A stretch of 64,000 nt of DNA from Bacteroidales bacterium UBA6431 (GTDB lineage: Bacteria > Bacteroidota > Bacteroidia > Bacteroidales > UBA932). Shown here in pieces: positions 9,100 to 17,345 of the stretch (position 1 is its first letter; each line of letters starts with the position of its first letter). The notes under the pieces are model-generated. The model did no database searches. It saw nothing but the letters and a program-made list of their open reading frames with translations, and was not told the DNA's origin. The DNA lies in assembly GCA_002439095.1 (NCBI GenBank), contig DJOT01000004.1, positions 56,600-120,599 on the forward strand, written 5' to 3'. The position numbers and the translations under genes were made by a program.

Positions 9100-9978
9100 T
9101 CAGTATTTTCCTGTGAGCCCGATGAAGGCGTCTTCGAGGTTCATGTGTTCCGGCGTGAGATCTTCTGCACGTATGCCTTCGGCATCAAGCAGGCTCCGGA
9201 TTTCCTCCGGTCCGGCAAAGGAGTAGAGTTCCGAGCGTCCGCGGTATTCCGACGGGTGGAGGATCTTCTCCGAGGCCTGAGGCGCGGCTCCAGTATAGGT
9301 GTACCGCAGCAGACTCCCTGTAAGGGTGCTTATCTTGTCGTGGAAAAGAATCCGGCCGTAGTCCATGATGATGCAGTCGTCTACCAGTTTCTCCACGTCT
9401 TGGATGATATGCGAGGTCATGAATACCGTCTTGCCTTCGGACTTGGCGTAGTCGCGCAGATATTCGATGAAGAGCCGGCGGTAGCCGGGATCCAGCCCCA
9501 GAGAGAAATCGTCAAGCACAAGCAGATCAGCATTCTGGGCAAGTATCAGCCCCAGCGCCACTTGGGATTTCTGGCCGTTGCTCATGTTGGAGATCTTCTG
9601 GCCGGGGGCGACCTTGAGCCGCGACATCAGTTCATAGTAGGCGTCCCTGTTCCACTTCGGGTAGAATCTGGAGTAGAATTTCTCTATCTGCCCTATGGTC
9701 ATGAAAGAGTACTGGACATGGCCTTCGAGCAGCAGCGCTATTCTCGCCCTGGTGAGCGGGCTGATGGCGGCAGCGTCCTCGCCGAAGACCGAGCAGCGTC
9801 CCGCTGTCGGCTTGAGATATCCCATCAGGATATTGATGGTGGTCGTCTTGCCGGTCCCGTTCTTGCCGAGAAGGCCGGTGATCGTGCCTCTGCCGACAGT
9901 GAAACTCAAGTCAGAGTAGATGCGCCGCCTGCCATAATAATGTGTCAGACGGTCGCAGACTATTACATTGTCTTCCAT
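9100..9978 (-). CDS. ABC transporter ATP-binding protein
   Basis: A 292-residue nucleotide-binding subunit. Walker A is GLLGKNGTGKTT, the signature is the variant MSNGQKSQ instead of LSGGQ, and Walker B is LLVLDDFSLGLD, where the usual catalytic Glu after Asp is replaced by Asp (DD), followed by a D-loop and the switch His in FMTSHIIQD. The start is set at the ATG at 9978 (MEDNVIVCDRLTHYYGRRRI), which lies 18 nt after the -7-like box at 9996-10003; an in-frame start at 10050 would lie upstream of that box. First gene of a three-gene operon. The C-terminal region after about residue 215 is family-specific and may contact the partner permease. Confidence 0.88.
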   Translation of the reverse strand: MEDNVIVCDRLTHYYGRRRIYSDLSFTVGRGTITGLLGKNGTGKTTTINILMGYLKPTAGRCSVFGEDAAAISPLTRARIALLLEGHVQYSFMTIGQIEKFYSRFYPKWNRDAYYELMSRLKVAPGQKISNMSNGQKSQVALGLILAQNADLLVLDDFSLGLDPGYRRLFIEYLRDYAKSEGKTVFMTSHIIQDVEKLVDDCIIMDYGRILFHDKISTLTGSLLRYTYTGAAPQASEKILHPSEYRGRSELYSFAGPEEIRSLLDAEGIRAEDLTPEHMNLEDAFIGLTGKY

Positions 9979-9995
9979 TCTTGCTGGTTTTGCGG

Positions 9996-10003
9996 CAAAA
10001 GTA
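9996..10003 (-). promoter_or_regulatory. -7 box for the ABC transporter operon
   Basis: On the minus strand the sequence reads TACTTTTG, matching the Bacteroidota -7 consensus TAnnTTTG, 17 nt before the chosen ATP-binding protein start. No convincing -33 TTTG is seen at the right distance. Confidence 0.4.
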
Positions 10004-10090
10004 AGTCTCGAATACGTGAAATTGTGCTGCCTTGGCTTAAAAATCACCATAAATGGGGATGATGCGGAAAAAGATTCCCATGTTTTTGGG

Positions 10091-10122
10091 ATTGCTCTCC
10101 CGGTTATGCCGGCCTATCTTTG
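10091..10122 (+). promoter_or_regulatory. Promoter of the TonB receptor / DUF4876 operon
   Basis: ATTG at 10091-10094, 20 nt, then TATCTTTG at 10115-10122 match the Bacteroidota -33/-7 promoter. The predicted transcript starts near 10129, which supports the ATG at 10146 and rules out the upstream in-frame ATGs. Confidence 0.6.
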
Positions 10123-10145
10123 CGCCGTTTTTCAATTACTGTGTT

Positions 10146-12881
10146 ATGAATGTTCTGCTTTCGGCGCTTGCTGTGGTCGCACAGCTTTTCTCCCTGACAG
10201 GTTTTGTCCGGGACGCGTCCGATTCTTCCCCTCTGTCGGCGGCGGCTGTGACCGTGCAGAGGGGAGGACAGACATTCAAATGGTCTGTCTCGGGGGATGA
10301 CGGCCGCTATGCCATAAGCGGCCTTCCCGCCGGGAAATACGAGGTAAAGGTGTCATATGTCGGCTATCTCACGGTTACAAAGACTCTTGTTCTGGACAAG
10401 GACACGGTCCTCTCTGTCCGTCTAGCCCCTGACACCGAGCAGCTCCAGGAAGTGGTGGTGACAGCCACCGAAAACAGAGGTGTCACATCTTCCACGAGGA
10501 TCGGCGTCGATGCCATCTCTCATATCCAGCCGTCAAGTTTTGCGGACATACTCGAACTGATGCCCGGCGGAATGGCCAAGGACCCTTCGCTGAGCAGTCC
10601 CCAGCTCATCAATCTCCGTTCAGCCAATGCTTTGACTGACAGTGACTATGCCACTTCCGCCCTGGGTACGCGTTTCGTGGTGGACGGCAGGCCTCTGGAC
10701 AATGATGCCAATCTCCAGTCCACTCCGGCCTACAGCAGCTACGGGAGCAGTTATGTCAATTACGGGACAGACATGCGCGAGATAAGTACGGAGGACATCG
10801 AGAACGTCGATATAGTCCGCGGCATCGCGTCGGTCAAATATGGAGACCTCACCAGCGGCCTTGTCAACATCGTCCGCAGACGCGGAGGCAGTGATCTGCA
10901 CGCCCGCTTCAAATCGGACATGAAGAGCAAGCTCTTCTATCTCGGCAAGGGTTTCGAGTGGGGAGAAAAGCCTGACAGAACCACTCTCAACACCAGTGTC
11001 AATTTCCTTGATTCCCGCGCGGATCCCCGCCAGACACGCCAGAACTGGAAGCGCCTTACTGCAAGCCTCAGGGCCGGGAAGGACATGAGCGGGGAGCGGT
11101 TCAGCAGACAGCTTACCGCCAGCCTCGATTATACCGGGTCTTTTGACAAGCAGAAGTCCGATGTGGATCTGGACATCACCGAAGGAGGAATGCCGATAGA
11201 GACTTACAGCTCCTCCTACAACAAGTTCGCCCTCAGCGGCGGTTATACTGTAAGATCCATGCGCGACTCGTCTTTCTTCCGCTCCTGGGAGAGCCACGCA
11301 TCGCTCACTTACGAGAGGGATCTCATCGACCGGTGGAAACACAACGCTCTCGGCAAAGCCACACCCGTCTCCACCTCGCTTGAGCCGGGGGAACATGACG
11401 CCCTGATAATTCCAGCCAAATATGACGCGACGCTCCAGGTGGACGGCCGCCCGTTCTACGCCTTCATCAGCACAACAGCCCTGTTTGCCAAGGGCGCACA
11501 CAAGATCCAGACGGGAGCCGAGTGGAGTATGGACAAAAATTTCGGACTCGGCACCATCTTCGACACCTCCAGGCCGTTCTCCACGAGCATGGGTGTGCGT
11601 CCGCGTCCATACAATGCCATCCCGGCCACCCATCAGTTCTCCGTCTACGCCGAAGACCACATCTCCAAGCCGCTCGGCCCCGTCACCCTTGATTGGGTCC
11701 TCGGCCTGCGCGCCGAGATGATGGGAGGAGCCGGGAGCGGGTACGAAGTCAACATGAAGCCGTACCTCGATCCGCGCACCAACTTGCGCATCGCCTTGCC
11801 GACTGTCATCCTTGGAGGGTACAAGCTCGATTATGGAGTATACGGTGGGATAGGCCGCCATACCAAGTTCCCGACCATGGACATGCTTTTTCCCGATCCG
11901 ATATACGGGGACATCACACAGCTCAACTACTGGCCGGTGGAAGAGAATCTCAGGAGAGTCAATCTGCTTGTATACAAGATAGATCCGACCAACAAGGTGT
12001 TGCAGCCTGCGAGCAACCTCAAGTGGGAAATCGGGGCCGACGCGGACTGGAACGGCTACTCGTTCTCGATAGATTGGTTCCGCGAAGACATGACTTCCGG
12101 TTTCCGTTACGCCTACGAATATCTATCCGTGGTAGCGAAGAAATATGACGCCTCCGTGATAGACAAATCCTCCTTGACCGGTCCGCCGTCGCTCGAAGGG
12201 CTTCCTTACCAGAACGACACCACACTCACCGCCTACAGCTTCACCACCAACGGCAGCCGTACACTAAAGCAGGGCCTGGAGTTCAGTTTCAGCACGAGGA
12301 GAATCAAGGCCATCAACACCAGGATCACTGCCAACGGGGCGTGGCTCCGTACCGAATACATGAACAGCCAGCCCGAGTACTACCGCCCGAATGTCATGAT
12401 AGACGGCAAAGCCTACCCATATATCGGCATATATGAGATGAACGACGGGAGTTTCTACGATTCGCTCGTGACGAACATGATGTTCGACACGCAGATCCCG
12501 AGCCTCGGACTGATTTTCTCGACCTCTTTCCAGTGCCAATGGTTCTCGGGTCGCCAGTCCATGCCGGAGAGCAAGTATCCCGGGTCGTATATGGACAAGG
12601 CCGGGGACATCCATCCTTTCGATGCTGATGCGGCAGCGGAAGACGCGGTCCTGCGTCACCTGATACGTGACTACACCGCATCCCTGTACCAGTACCAGCG
12701 CACCCCGTTCGCTATGAATGTCAACCTGAAAGTGAGCAAGAAACTCTACCACGACAAGGTCTCATGTTCACTTTATGTCAACAAAATATTTGATGTCACT
12801 CCCGATTATTGGCGTGGCGATGCCCTGGTGCGCCGGAGCGTGACCCCGTATTTCGGGATGGAACTTGATTTCAAGATATGA
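10146..12881 (+). CDS. TonB-dependent receptor of a DUF4876/DUF6850 operon
   Basis: A 911-residue outer-membrane receptor that would bring a ligand into the periplasm using TonB. A short signal peptide (MNVLLSALAVVAQLFSLTG) is followed by a carboxypeptidase-regulatory-like domain (about 20-100; GKYEVKVSYVGYLTVTK), the segment LQEVVVTATENRG, a plug domain (about 110-245; FVVDGRPLDNDAN, IENVDIVRGIASVKYGDLTS) and a barrel of about 650 residues. It lacks the SusC-specific features and is not paired with a SusD, so it belongs to the siderophore/cofactor/peptide side of the family. The start follows from the promoter at 10091-10122. The stop overlaps the next gene by 4 bp (ATGA). The substrate is unknown. 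Confidence 0.9.
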   Translation: MNVLLSALAVVAQLFSLTGFVRDASDSSPLSAAAVTVQRGGQTFKWSVSGDDGRYAISGLPAGKYEVKVSYVGYLTVTKTLVLDKDTVLSVRLAPDTEQLQEVVVTATENRGVTSSTRIGVDAISHIQPSSFADILELMPGGMAKDPSLSSPQLINLRSANALTDSDYATSALGTRFVVDGRPLDNDANLQSTPAYSSYGSSYVNYGTDMREISTEDIENVDIVRGIASVKYGDLTSGLVNIVRRRGGSDLHARFKSDMKSKLFYLGKGFEWGEKPDRTTLNTSVNFLDSRADPRQTRQNWKRLTASLRAGKDMSGERFSRQLTASLDYTGSFDKQKSDVDLDITEGGMPIETYSSSYNKFALSGGYTVRSMRDSSFFRSWESHASLTYERDLIDRWKHNALGKATPVSTSLEPGEHDALIIPAKYDATLQVDGRPFYAFISTTALFAKGAHKIQTGAEWSMDKNFGLGTIFDTSRPFSTSMGVRPRPYNAIPATHQFSVYAEDHISKPLGPVTLDWVLGLRAEMMGGAGSGYEVNMKPYLDPRTNLRIALPTVILGGYKLDYGVYGGIGRHTKFPTMDMLFPDPIYGDITQLNYWPVEENLRRVNLLVYKIDPTNKVLQPASNLKWEIGADADWNGYSFSIDWFREDMTSGFRYAYEYLSVVAKKYDASVIDKSSLTGPPSLEGLPYQNDTTLTAYSFTTNGSRTLKQGLEFSFSTRRIKAINTRITANGAWLRTEYMNSQPEYYRPNVMIDGKAYPYIGIYEMNDGSFYDSLVTNMMFDTQIPSLGLIFSTSFQCQWFSGRQSMPESKYPGSYMDKAGDIHPFDADAAAEDAVLRHLIRDYTASLYQYQRTPFAMNVNLKVSKKLYHDKVSCSLYVNKIFDVTPDYWRGDALVRRSVTPYFGMELDFKI

Positions 12882-13270
12882 GGAGGCTTATAAATATTTT
12901 TCTGGGCTTTCTTGCCGCCGTCTGCATCGTCTCATGCGGCAAGGCGGGTGAAGACATGTATTCAGTGGTGACCCTCAAGGCCGTGGCGGGGGAGACCGGC
13001 CTCGTGGCCATAAGGGTGGACAACAGTTTGGATGGCAACTTCTTCCGGAATCTCAATACCGGCGAGGAGTATGAATACCCTCTGTTCACCAACGGCTCAT
13101 GCACTCTCCGGGTTCTCAAGGGAGTATATATTTTCGCATTTGACGGAAGTGCCACACTCTCTGACGGTACCGTTAAGAAAGTCAGGTGCTATGCCCACCG
13201 TTCCCCGAATGACTCGGTCAATATCCTCGAGGATGAGCTGACACTCGAATTTGATCTCCTTATGCTATGA
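12878..13270 (+). CDS. Small lipoprotein, no family recognised
   Basis: A 130-residue lipoprotein: signal MRRLINIFLGFLAAVCIVSC with lipid Cys 20, followed by a compact beta-rich domain with alternating hydrophobic strands (VVTLKAVAGETGLVAIRVDN, GSCTLRVLKGVYIFAFDGSA, LTLEFDLLML). It overlaps both neighbours by 4 bp (the receptor before, the DUF6850-like barrel after), so its amounts are tied to theirs. The fold may be a small Ig-like or transthyretin-like sandwich; this is only a guess from the strand pattern. A role as an accessory subunit of the receptor complex is inferred from gene order alone. Confidence 0.7.
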   Translation: MRRLINIFLGFLAAVCIVSCGKAGEDMYSVVTLKAVAGETGLVAIRVDNSLDGNFFRNLNTGEEYEYPLFTNGSCTLRVLKGVYIFAFDGSATLSDGTVKKVRCYAHRSPNDSVNILEDELTLEFDLLML

Positions 13271-14772
13271 GAAAGTTCTTTGTCATGATGATCGCCGCTT
13301 TTGTGGCGTTTGAGGTGCAGGCTCAGGACAGCCTGTCCGTCAATGTGCGCACTCTCCGGCAGTTTGACCCCCTTACAGCCGTCGGCAATGCTTCCGCTAT
13401 GCGCCTCGCTCCCTCCTATGGCCTGCTTTCCCCGTACGCCTCCTTTTCTTCCGCCTCCGCATCGTTTGACTTCAGGCAGGAGAGTGAGGCTCTCGTCCCG
13501 GAGGAGGGCGACGGCCTGAGGCAGGGGCGCTTTGACGCCTCCACTTTCCTGCGTCTCAAGGGCAGTTCGGCGGTAAGCGGAGCTGTCGGCTACCGCAGGG
13601 CGGTCAAGCGCAATGTTCTGCTCAACGAGACCGCCGATTTCGAGCTGCTCCAGCCGTATGTGCTTGTGGATACTGTCGGAGGCAGTCTCCAGAATGAAGT
13701 CTATGCTTTCCGCGGGGAGTGGATGCGCCGGAGCGGAGATGTCCTGTATTCCCTCGGAGGGAGTTATAAGGCGGTCCATGAGTATCGTACCTTTGATCCC
13801 CGCCCACGTAATGTCTCATCTGATTTCAAGGCTGGCGCTTCGCTCGGGATCGTCTTTTCCGGGGGCAGCCTGATAGCTTCCGCCTCTTATCGGCGTTATA
13901 ATCAGGACCAGAATGTGACCTTCGTCAGCAACAAGGGGGCCAACACCACCCTCTTCCATGCCACGGGACTCGGGCGGGACTATTGGCGCTTCCGCAGCAC
14001 GGGGATATTTGCCGCGACGCGATATTCAGGGCAGGGTTTCTCTGCCGCTGCGGTCGGAAGCGCCCTGTATGGACGCCTTGTCTGGGGAGTGTCTTATGAA
14101 TGGCTTTCCGTGACCAGATACCTGTCCAACCAGAACGACGCTCCGCTCACCAATCTTGTGACCGGGGCGCTTAGCGCCTTTGCCGCGTGGAAGCCGTCTG
14201 AGCTGGCCGCTCTTGAAGCCCGGCTCAGCCGTGAGCGCAGGGACGGCGCGGAGAATGTCATAGACTGCGCCGCTTCCGGAGTATATCTCAACCTGCTATC
14301 CATGGACATGTACAGCCGCGACCGCCTGTCTGCATCGTTGTCCGGGGTGCTGAAGTTTGCCCGTGACTATGGGGTCTGGCAGCTGATGCCGGAGACAAGT
14401 TTCACAAGTTTATCTGAGACCTATGTCTATCCGTCTTCGAGCATGCGCTCCTGTGCTCTGGACGGCACATTGGCTGCGGCATTCAGTACGGAGCGCGGGA
14501 AGTGGATGTATCGGGCGGCGGCCTCCGCAGGGTATTGTGCTTTTCCTGTGAGCCGTTGTTCTCTGCAATGCATGGACAGTCTCATTCTGCAAGCCTATGC
14601 CGACAAATATATTTTCCAGTCATCTGGCTTTGCGCATGGGGCATTGCAGCTCACGGTGCAGCGTGAACTTGATGCCCGGCTCGCAGTCTTCTCCACTCTT
14701 TCCGCTTCGGGCGTGCTGCGCTCCCGGGAGACGGCCGCCTGCATAAGTCTTTCAATAGGAATATCTTATTAA
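13267..14772 (+). CDS. DUF6850-like outer-membrane beta-barrel protein
   Basis: A 501-residue protein with signal peptide (MRKFFVMMIAAFVAFEVQAQ) and then almost only amphipathic beta strands with Ser/Ala/Tyr alternation, ending in the outer-membrane C-terminal pattern ACISLSIGISY. This is a beta-barrel of about 18-22 strands with no plug. By sequence style and neighbours it fits the DUF6850 family, found in Bacteroidota beside TonB receptors and DUF4876 proteins. It overlaps the preceding lipoprotein gene by 4 bp. Having a second barrel in the operon suggests two channels working as a pair, for example one for capture and one for release or assembly. No enzyme motif is seen. Confidence 0.65.
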   Translation: MRKFFVMMIAAFVAFEVQAQDSLSVNVRTLRQFDPLTAVGNASAMRLAPSYGLLSPYASFSSASASFDFRQESEALVPEEGDGLRQGRFDASTFLRLKGSSAVSGAVGYRRAVKRNVLLNETADFELLQPYVLVDTVGGSLQNEVYAFRGEWMRRSGDVLYSLGGSYKAVHEYRTFDPRPRNVSSDFKAGASLGIVFSGGSLIASASYRRYNQDQNVTFVSNKGANTTLFHATGLGRDYWRFRSTGIFAATRYSGQGFSAAAVGSALYGRLVWGVSYEWLSVTRYLSNQNDAPLTNLVTGALSAFAAWKPSELAALEARLSRERRDGAENVIDCAASGVYLNLLSMDMYSRDRLSASLSGVLKFARDYGVWQLMPETSFTSLSETYVYPSSSMRSCALDGTLAAAFSTERGKWMYRAAASAGYCAFPVSRCSLQCMDSLILQAYADKYIFQSSGFAHGALQLTVQRELDARLAVFSTLSASGVLRSRETAACISLSIGISY

Positions 14773-14789
14773 TAATCATAGTTTTAGTA

Positions 14790-16235
14790 ATGAAAAAGTA
14801 TTTTATCATCCCGCTGGCCGCCCTTCTTCTGGCCGCCTGCGAAAAAGAGAAGGAGGCTCCGGCTCTCACTGTCGAGCCGGTAAGCCTTGAGTTCACCGCC
14901 GAGGGCGGTGCACAGACCCTCACCGTCAAGTCCAACCGTGACTGGACCCTCACCACAGACGGCGGCGACTGGTATACAGTCTCCCCGACAGAGGGAAGCG
15001 GAGACGGGGAAGTGACCGTCACTCTCGGCAGGTATACCGATGCCGCTGCACGTTCAGCTCAGCTGACCTTCGAGGCGGACGGCCTTGTCAAGACGGCCGC
15101 CATCCTGCAGAACCGTCCTGCAACTCCTGCGGACCCGACCGAACTCAGCTTCAATGTGCGCGCTTATGCGCAGGATGTCACCGTTCCGGCCCCTCAGGGC
15201 TTCACCTACAAGACAAGCCTTGAAGGCGAGGGTGTGACCATTGTCTCCAGTGACGAAGAGAAGATTGTCCTGCATTTCGAGGCCAACACGACAGCTGACT
15301 ACCGTGAAGCCACGCTGACAGTCACCACCACCGATGACATCCAGCTCGAAAAGGCGGTTCTCCGCCAGAGTTGGCGCAACATCGAGCCGGGCGAACTCCT
15401 CATCGACGAGGTCTTCTTCTCCGGCTTCACCATCCCGGAGTCCAACAGTTCCGACTCTTCCGACGGTGACCAGTACTTCAAACTCACAAACACCACTGAC
15501 GAGACCCTCTACGCTGACGGGGTTATGATCGCCCTTTCCGAGACTTATTCTCAGGTGTCATCCACAGGTGCTTATTGGGCTTATCCTGAACTTCCTGACG
15601 GTATAGGCGTAAGCACACTGTATGTGATCCCGGGCAACGGCCAGGATGTGGCCGTCGAGGCCGGAAAGTCCATCGTCATAGCCATCAACGCCCAGAACTT
15701 CCAGTCCGAGAACGGGGCCGGGTGCGATCTGAGCAAAGCGGATTTCGAGTTCTTTGACGACGGGAGCGAATATTATCCAGACACGGACAATCCTGATGTC
15801 ACTAACCTTGTCAACTGGTTCAAGTCATCATGGAGCATCACCATGCTGCACGACCGCGGATACGAGAGCTACGCCATAGCTGTCGCCCCGGCCGGAACCA
15901 CTTCCGAAAGCTTCATGGAGGAGCACCCTTGGGAGGGCAAGAGAGTGATGGACTTCAACGGCTACCATTACGAGAAGGATATCACCGGCGCTTACATCAT
16001 CCCTAATTCATGGGTGCTTGACGCAGTCAACGGTGCAGTAGTCGAAGGGCTTGGAACCCTTGCATTCAACGCCACCGTCGATGCCGGCTACACCAATGTC
16101 TCCACCATCGACCGCGACCCGGAGCGCTTCGGCAAGTCTGTGCTCCGCAAGCGCGATGCCGATGGCAAGATTGTGGACACCAACAACTCCACCAACGACT
16201 TCACCATCAGCGTCCCTCCGACTCTGAAGAAATAA
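14790..16235 (+). CDS. BACON-DUF4876 surface lipoprotein
   Basis: A 481-residue lipoprotein: signal MKKYFIIPLAALLLAAC (Cys 17) followed by charged residues EKEKE, like a Bacteroidota lipoprotein export signal, so the protein probably faces outward. Residues about 25-110 form a BACON domain (LEFTAEGGAQTLTVKSNRDW), a second similar domain runs to about 195, and the rest is DUF4876 (LLIDEVFFSGFTIPESN, DQYFKLTNTTDETLYADGV, a conserved IPNSWVLDAVNG, and near the end RFGKSVLRK and DTNNSTNDF). It starts 17 bp after the barrel gene and ends the operon. DUF4876 resembles lamin-tail-like folds in parts but has no known activity. A ligand-capture role beside the TonB receptor is inferred. Confidence 0.85.
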   Translation: MKKYFIIPLAALLLAACEKEKEAPALTVEPVSLEFTAEGGAQTLTVKSNRDWTLTTDGGDWYTVSPTEGSGDGEVTVTLGRYTDAAARSAQLTFEADGLVKTAAILQNRPATPADPTELSFNVRAYAQDVTVPAPQGFTYKTSLEGEGVTIVSSDEEKIVLHFEANTTADYREATLTVTTTDDIQLEKAVLRQSWRNIEPGELLIDEVFFSGFTIPESNSSDSSDGDQYFKLTNTTDETLYADGVMIALSETYSQVSSTGAYWAYPELPDGIGVSTLYVIPGNGQDVAVEAGKSIVIAINAQNFQSENGAGCDLSKADFEFFDDGSEYYPDTDNPDVTNLVNWFKSSWSITMLHDRGYESYAIAVAPAGTTSESFMEEHPWEGKRVMDFNGYHYEKDITGAYIIPNSWVLDAVNGAVVEGLGTLAFNATVDAGYTNVSTIDRDPERFGKSVLRKRDADGKIVDTNNSTNDFTISVPPTLKK

Positions 16236-16253
16236 CGGTTTTAATGATAAAGT

Positions 16254-16293
16254 AAAGCCTGCCTGTCACTCTAATACGTGACAGGCAGGCTTT
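16254..16293. terminator. Bidirectional hairpin between DUF4876 and rhaT
   Basis: A perfect 16-bp inverted repeat (AAAGCCTGCCTGTCAC at 16254-16269, its complement at 16278-16293) with an 8-nt loop, followed by TTT-rich sequence on the plus strand and AAA-to-TTT on the other strand. It sits between two convergent operons and can end both. Confidence 0.9.
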
Positions 16294-16313
16294 GTCTTTA
16301 AGCAGAATTCTTC

Positions 16314-17339
16314 CTATCCTATGATGTAAGGCAGGAAGATGCTGAATATGAGTACTGCTAGACCGCAGAGAAGCACATATATCGTCTTCTTGCTGCATCC
16401 TTTCCATTCCTTGAGGATGATACCCCAGACATTGGAGAAGATGACGTTGAGGCTCATGAGGATACACCAGCTGAAGGTCAGCAGGACAGGGGAGGCCTCA
16501 AGGAATCCCTTGCCGAGGCTGAGCCCGAAGAACTGGCTGTACCAAAGGAGACCTGCGAGAGCGCAGAAGATGAGGTTGTGCCCCCAGAGAGAACCCTGGG
16601 TGTAGTCGCCGAAAGTCTTGTTCTTGCTGTTCTGGTAGAGGCAGTATACGGCGTTGGTGATGAATCCTCCGAATGTCACCAGCATGGTGGCAGGGAGAGT
16701 CTTGAAGAGAGGTGCCGTCTGCGCGAAGCAGAGATCCTCGCCGAAACTGAGGCCGATGTTGAAGCAGGCGCTCATCAGACCGCAGATGATGGCGATCACG
16801 ATGCCTTTGCCGAAGTTGAAGTCCTTGACGGCTTTCTTCCTTTCCTCTTCAGGAAGAGAAGCAGCTTTCATCGCACCGGCCACGCCTATGATGGCTATGC
16901 CTATGATGGTGACTATCACTCCGATGATTACGGCCATGGTGAGGCTGGCAGCCTTGCCGGTGAGGACAGGACCGAGGATGGCTCCGAGACCGGAGCACAG
17001 CCCGAGGCCGATGCTCTGGCCGAGTGCGACGCCCAGATAGCGCATGCCGAGACCGAAAGTAAGGCCTCCGACACCCCAGAGCGCACCGAAGAGGATGGTC
17101 AAGCCTGTCGCTTTCGGGTTAGCACCGATCAGGGCGAAAAGGTCTCCTAAAGTGTGGCCCTCAGGTATCGCGAGAAGCGCCCCGAGAAACGGGAAGACGA
17201 GCCAGGCGAACACACCCTGGACAAGCCAGTAGCTCTCCCAACTCCATTTCTTGATCTTATTGATAGGAACATAGCTGCTGGATTGGCAGAAAGCCCCAGC
17301 AGCTATGATAAGAAGTCCCAGTAGAACGGATGCTCCCAT
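16314..17339 (-). CDS. rhaT: L-rhamnose-proton symporter RhaT
   Basis: A 341-residue inner-membrane protein of the drug/metabolite-transporter superfamily with ten predicted membrane segments, close to the usual 344 residues. Family marks include SSSYVPINKIKKWSWESYW near the N-terminus, GLGMRYLGVALGQSIGLGLC, and a central loop ending LPEEERKKAVKDFNFGKG. It carries L-rhamnose (and L-lyxose in the enterobacterial protein) into the cytoplasm with protons. The gene is last in rhaB-rhaA-rhaT, 6 bp after rhaA, and is followed by the hairpin at 16254-16293. Context with the isomerase and kinase makes the substrate secure. Confidence 0.93.
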   Translation of the reverse strand: MGASVLLGLLIIAAGAFCQSSSYVPINKIKKWSWESYWLVQGVFAWLVFPFLGALLAIPEGHTLGDLFALIGANPKATGLTILFGALWGVGGLTFGLGMRYLGVALGQSIGLGLCSGLGAILGPVLTGKAASLTMAVIIGVIVTIIGIAIIGVAGAMKAASLPEEERKKAVKDFNFGKGIVIAIICGLMSACFNIGLSFGEDLCFAQTAPLFKTLPATMLVTFGGFITNAVYCLYQNSKNKTFGDYTQGSLWGHNLIFCALAGLLWYSQFFGLSLGKGFLEASPVLLTFSWCILMSLNVIFSNVWGIILKEWKGCSKKTIYVLLCGLAVLIFSIFLPYIIG

Positions 17340-17345
17340 TGGAAA

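Noticed and set aside
10620..11861. A 413-codon minus-strand frame within the TonB receptor
   Set aside because: The receptor's plug and barrel pattern is clear on the plus strand.
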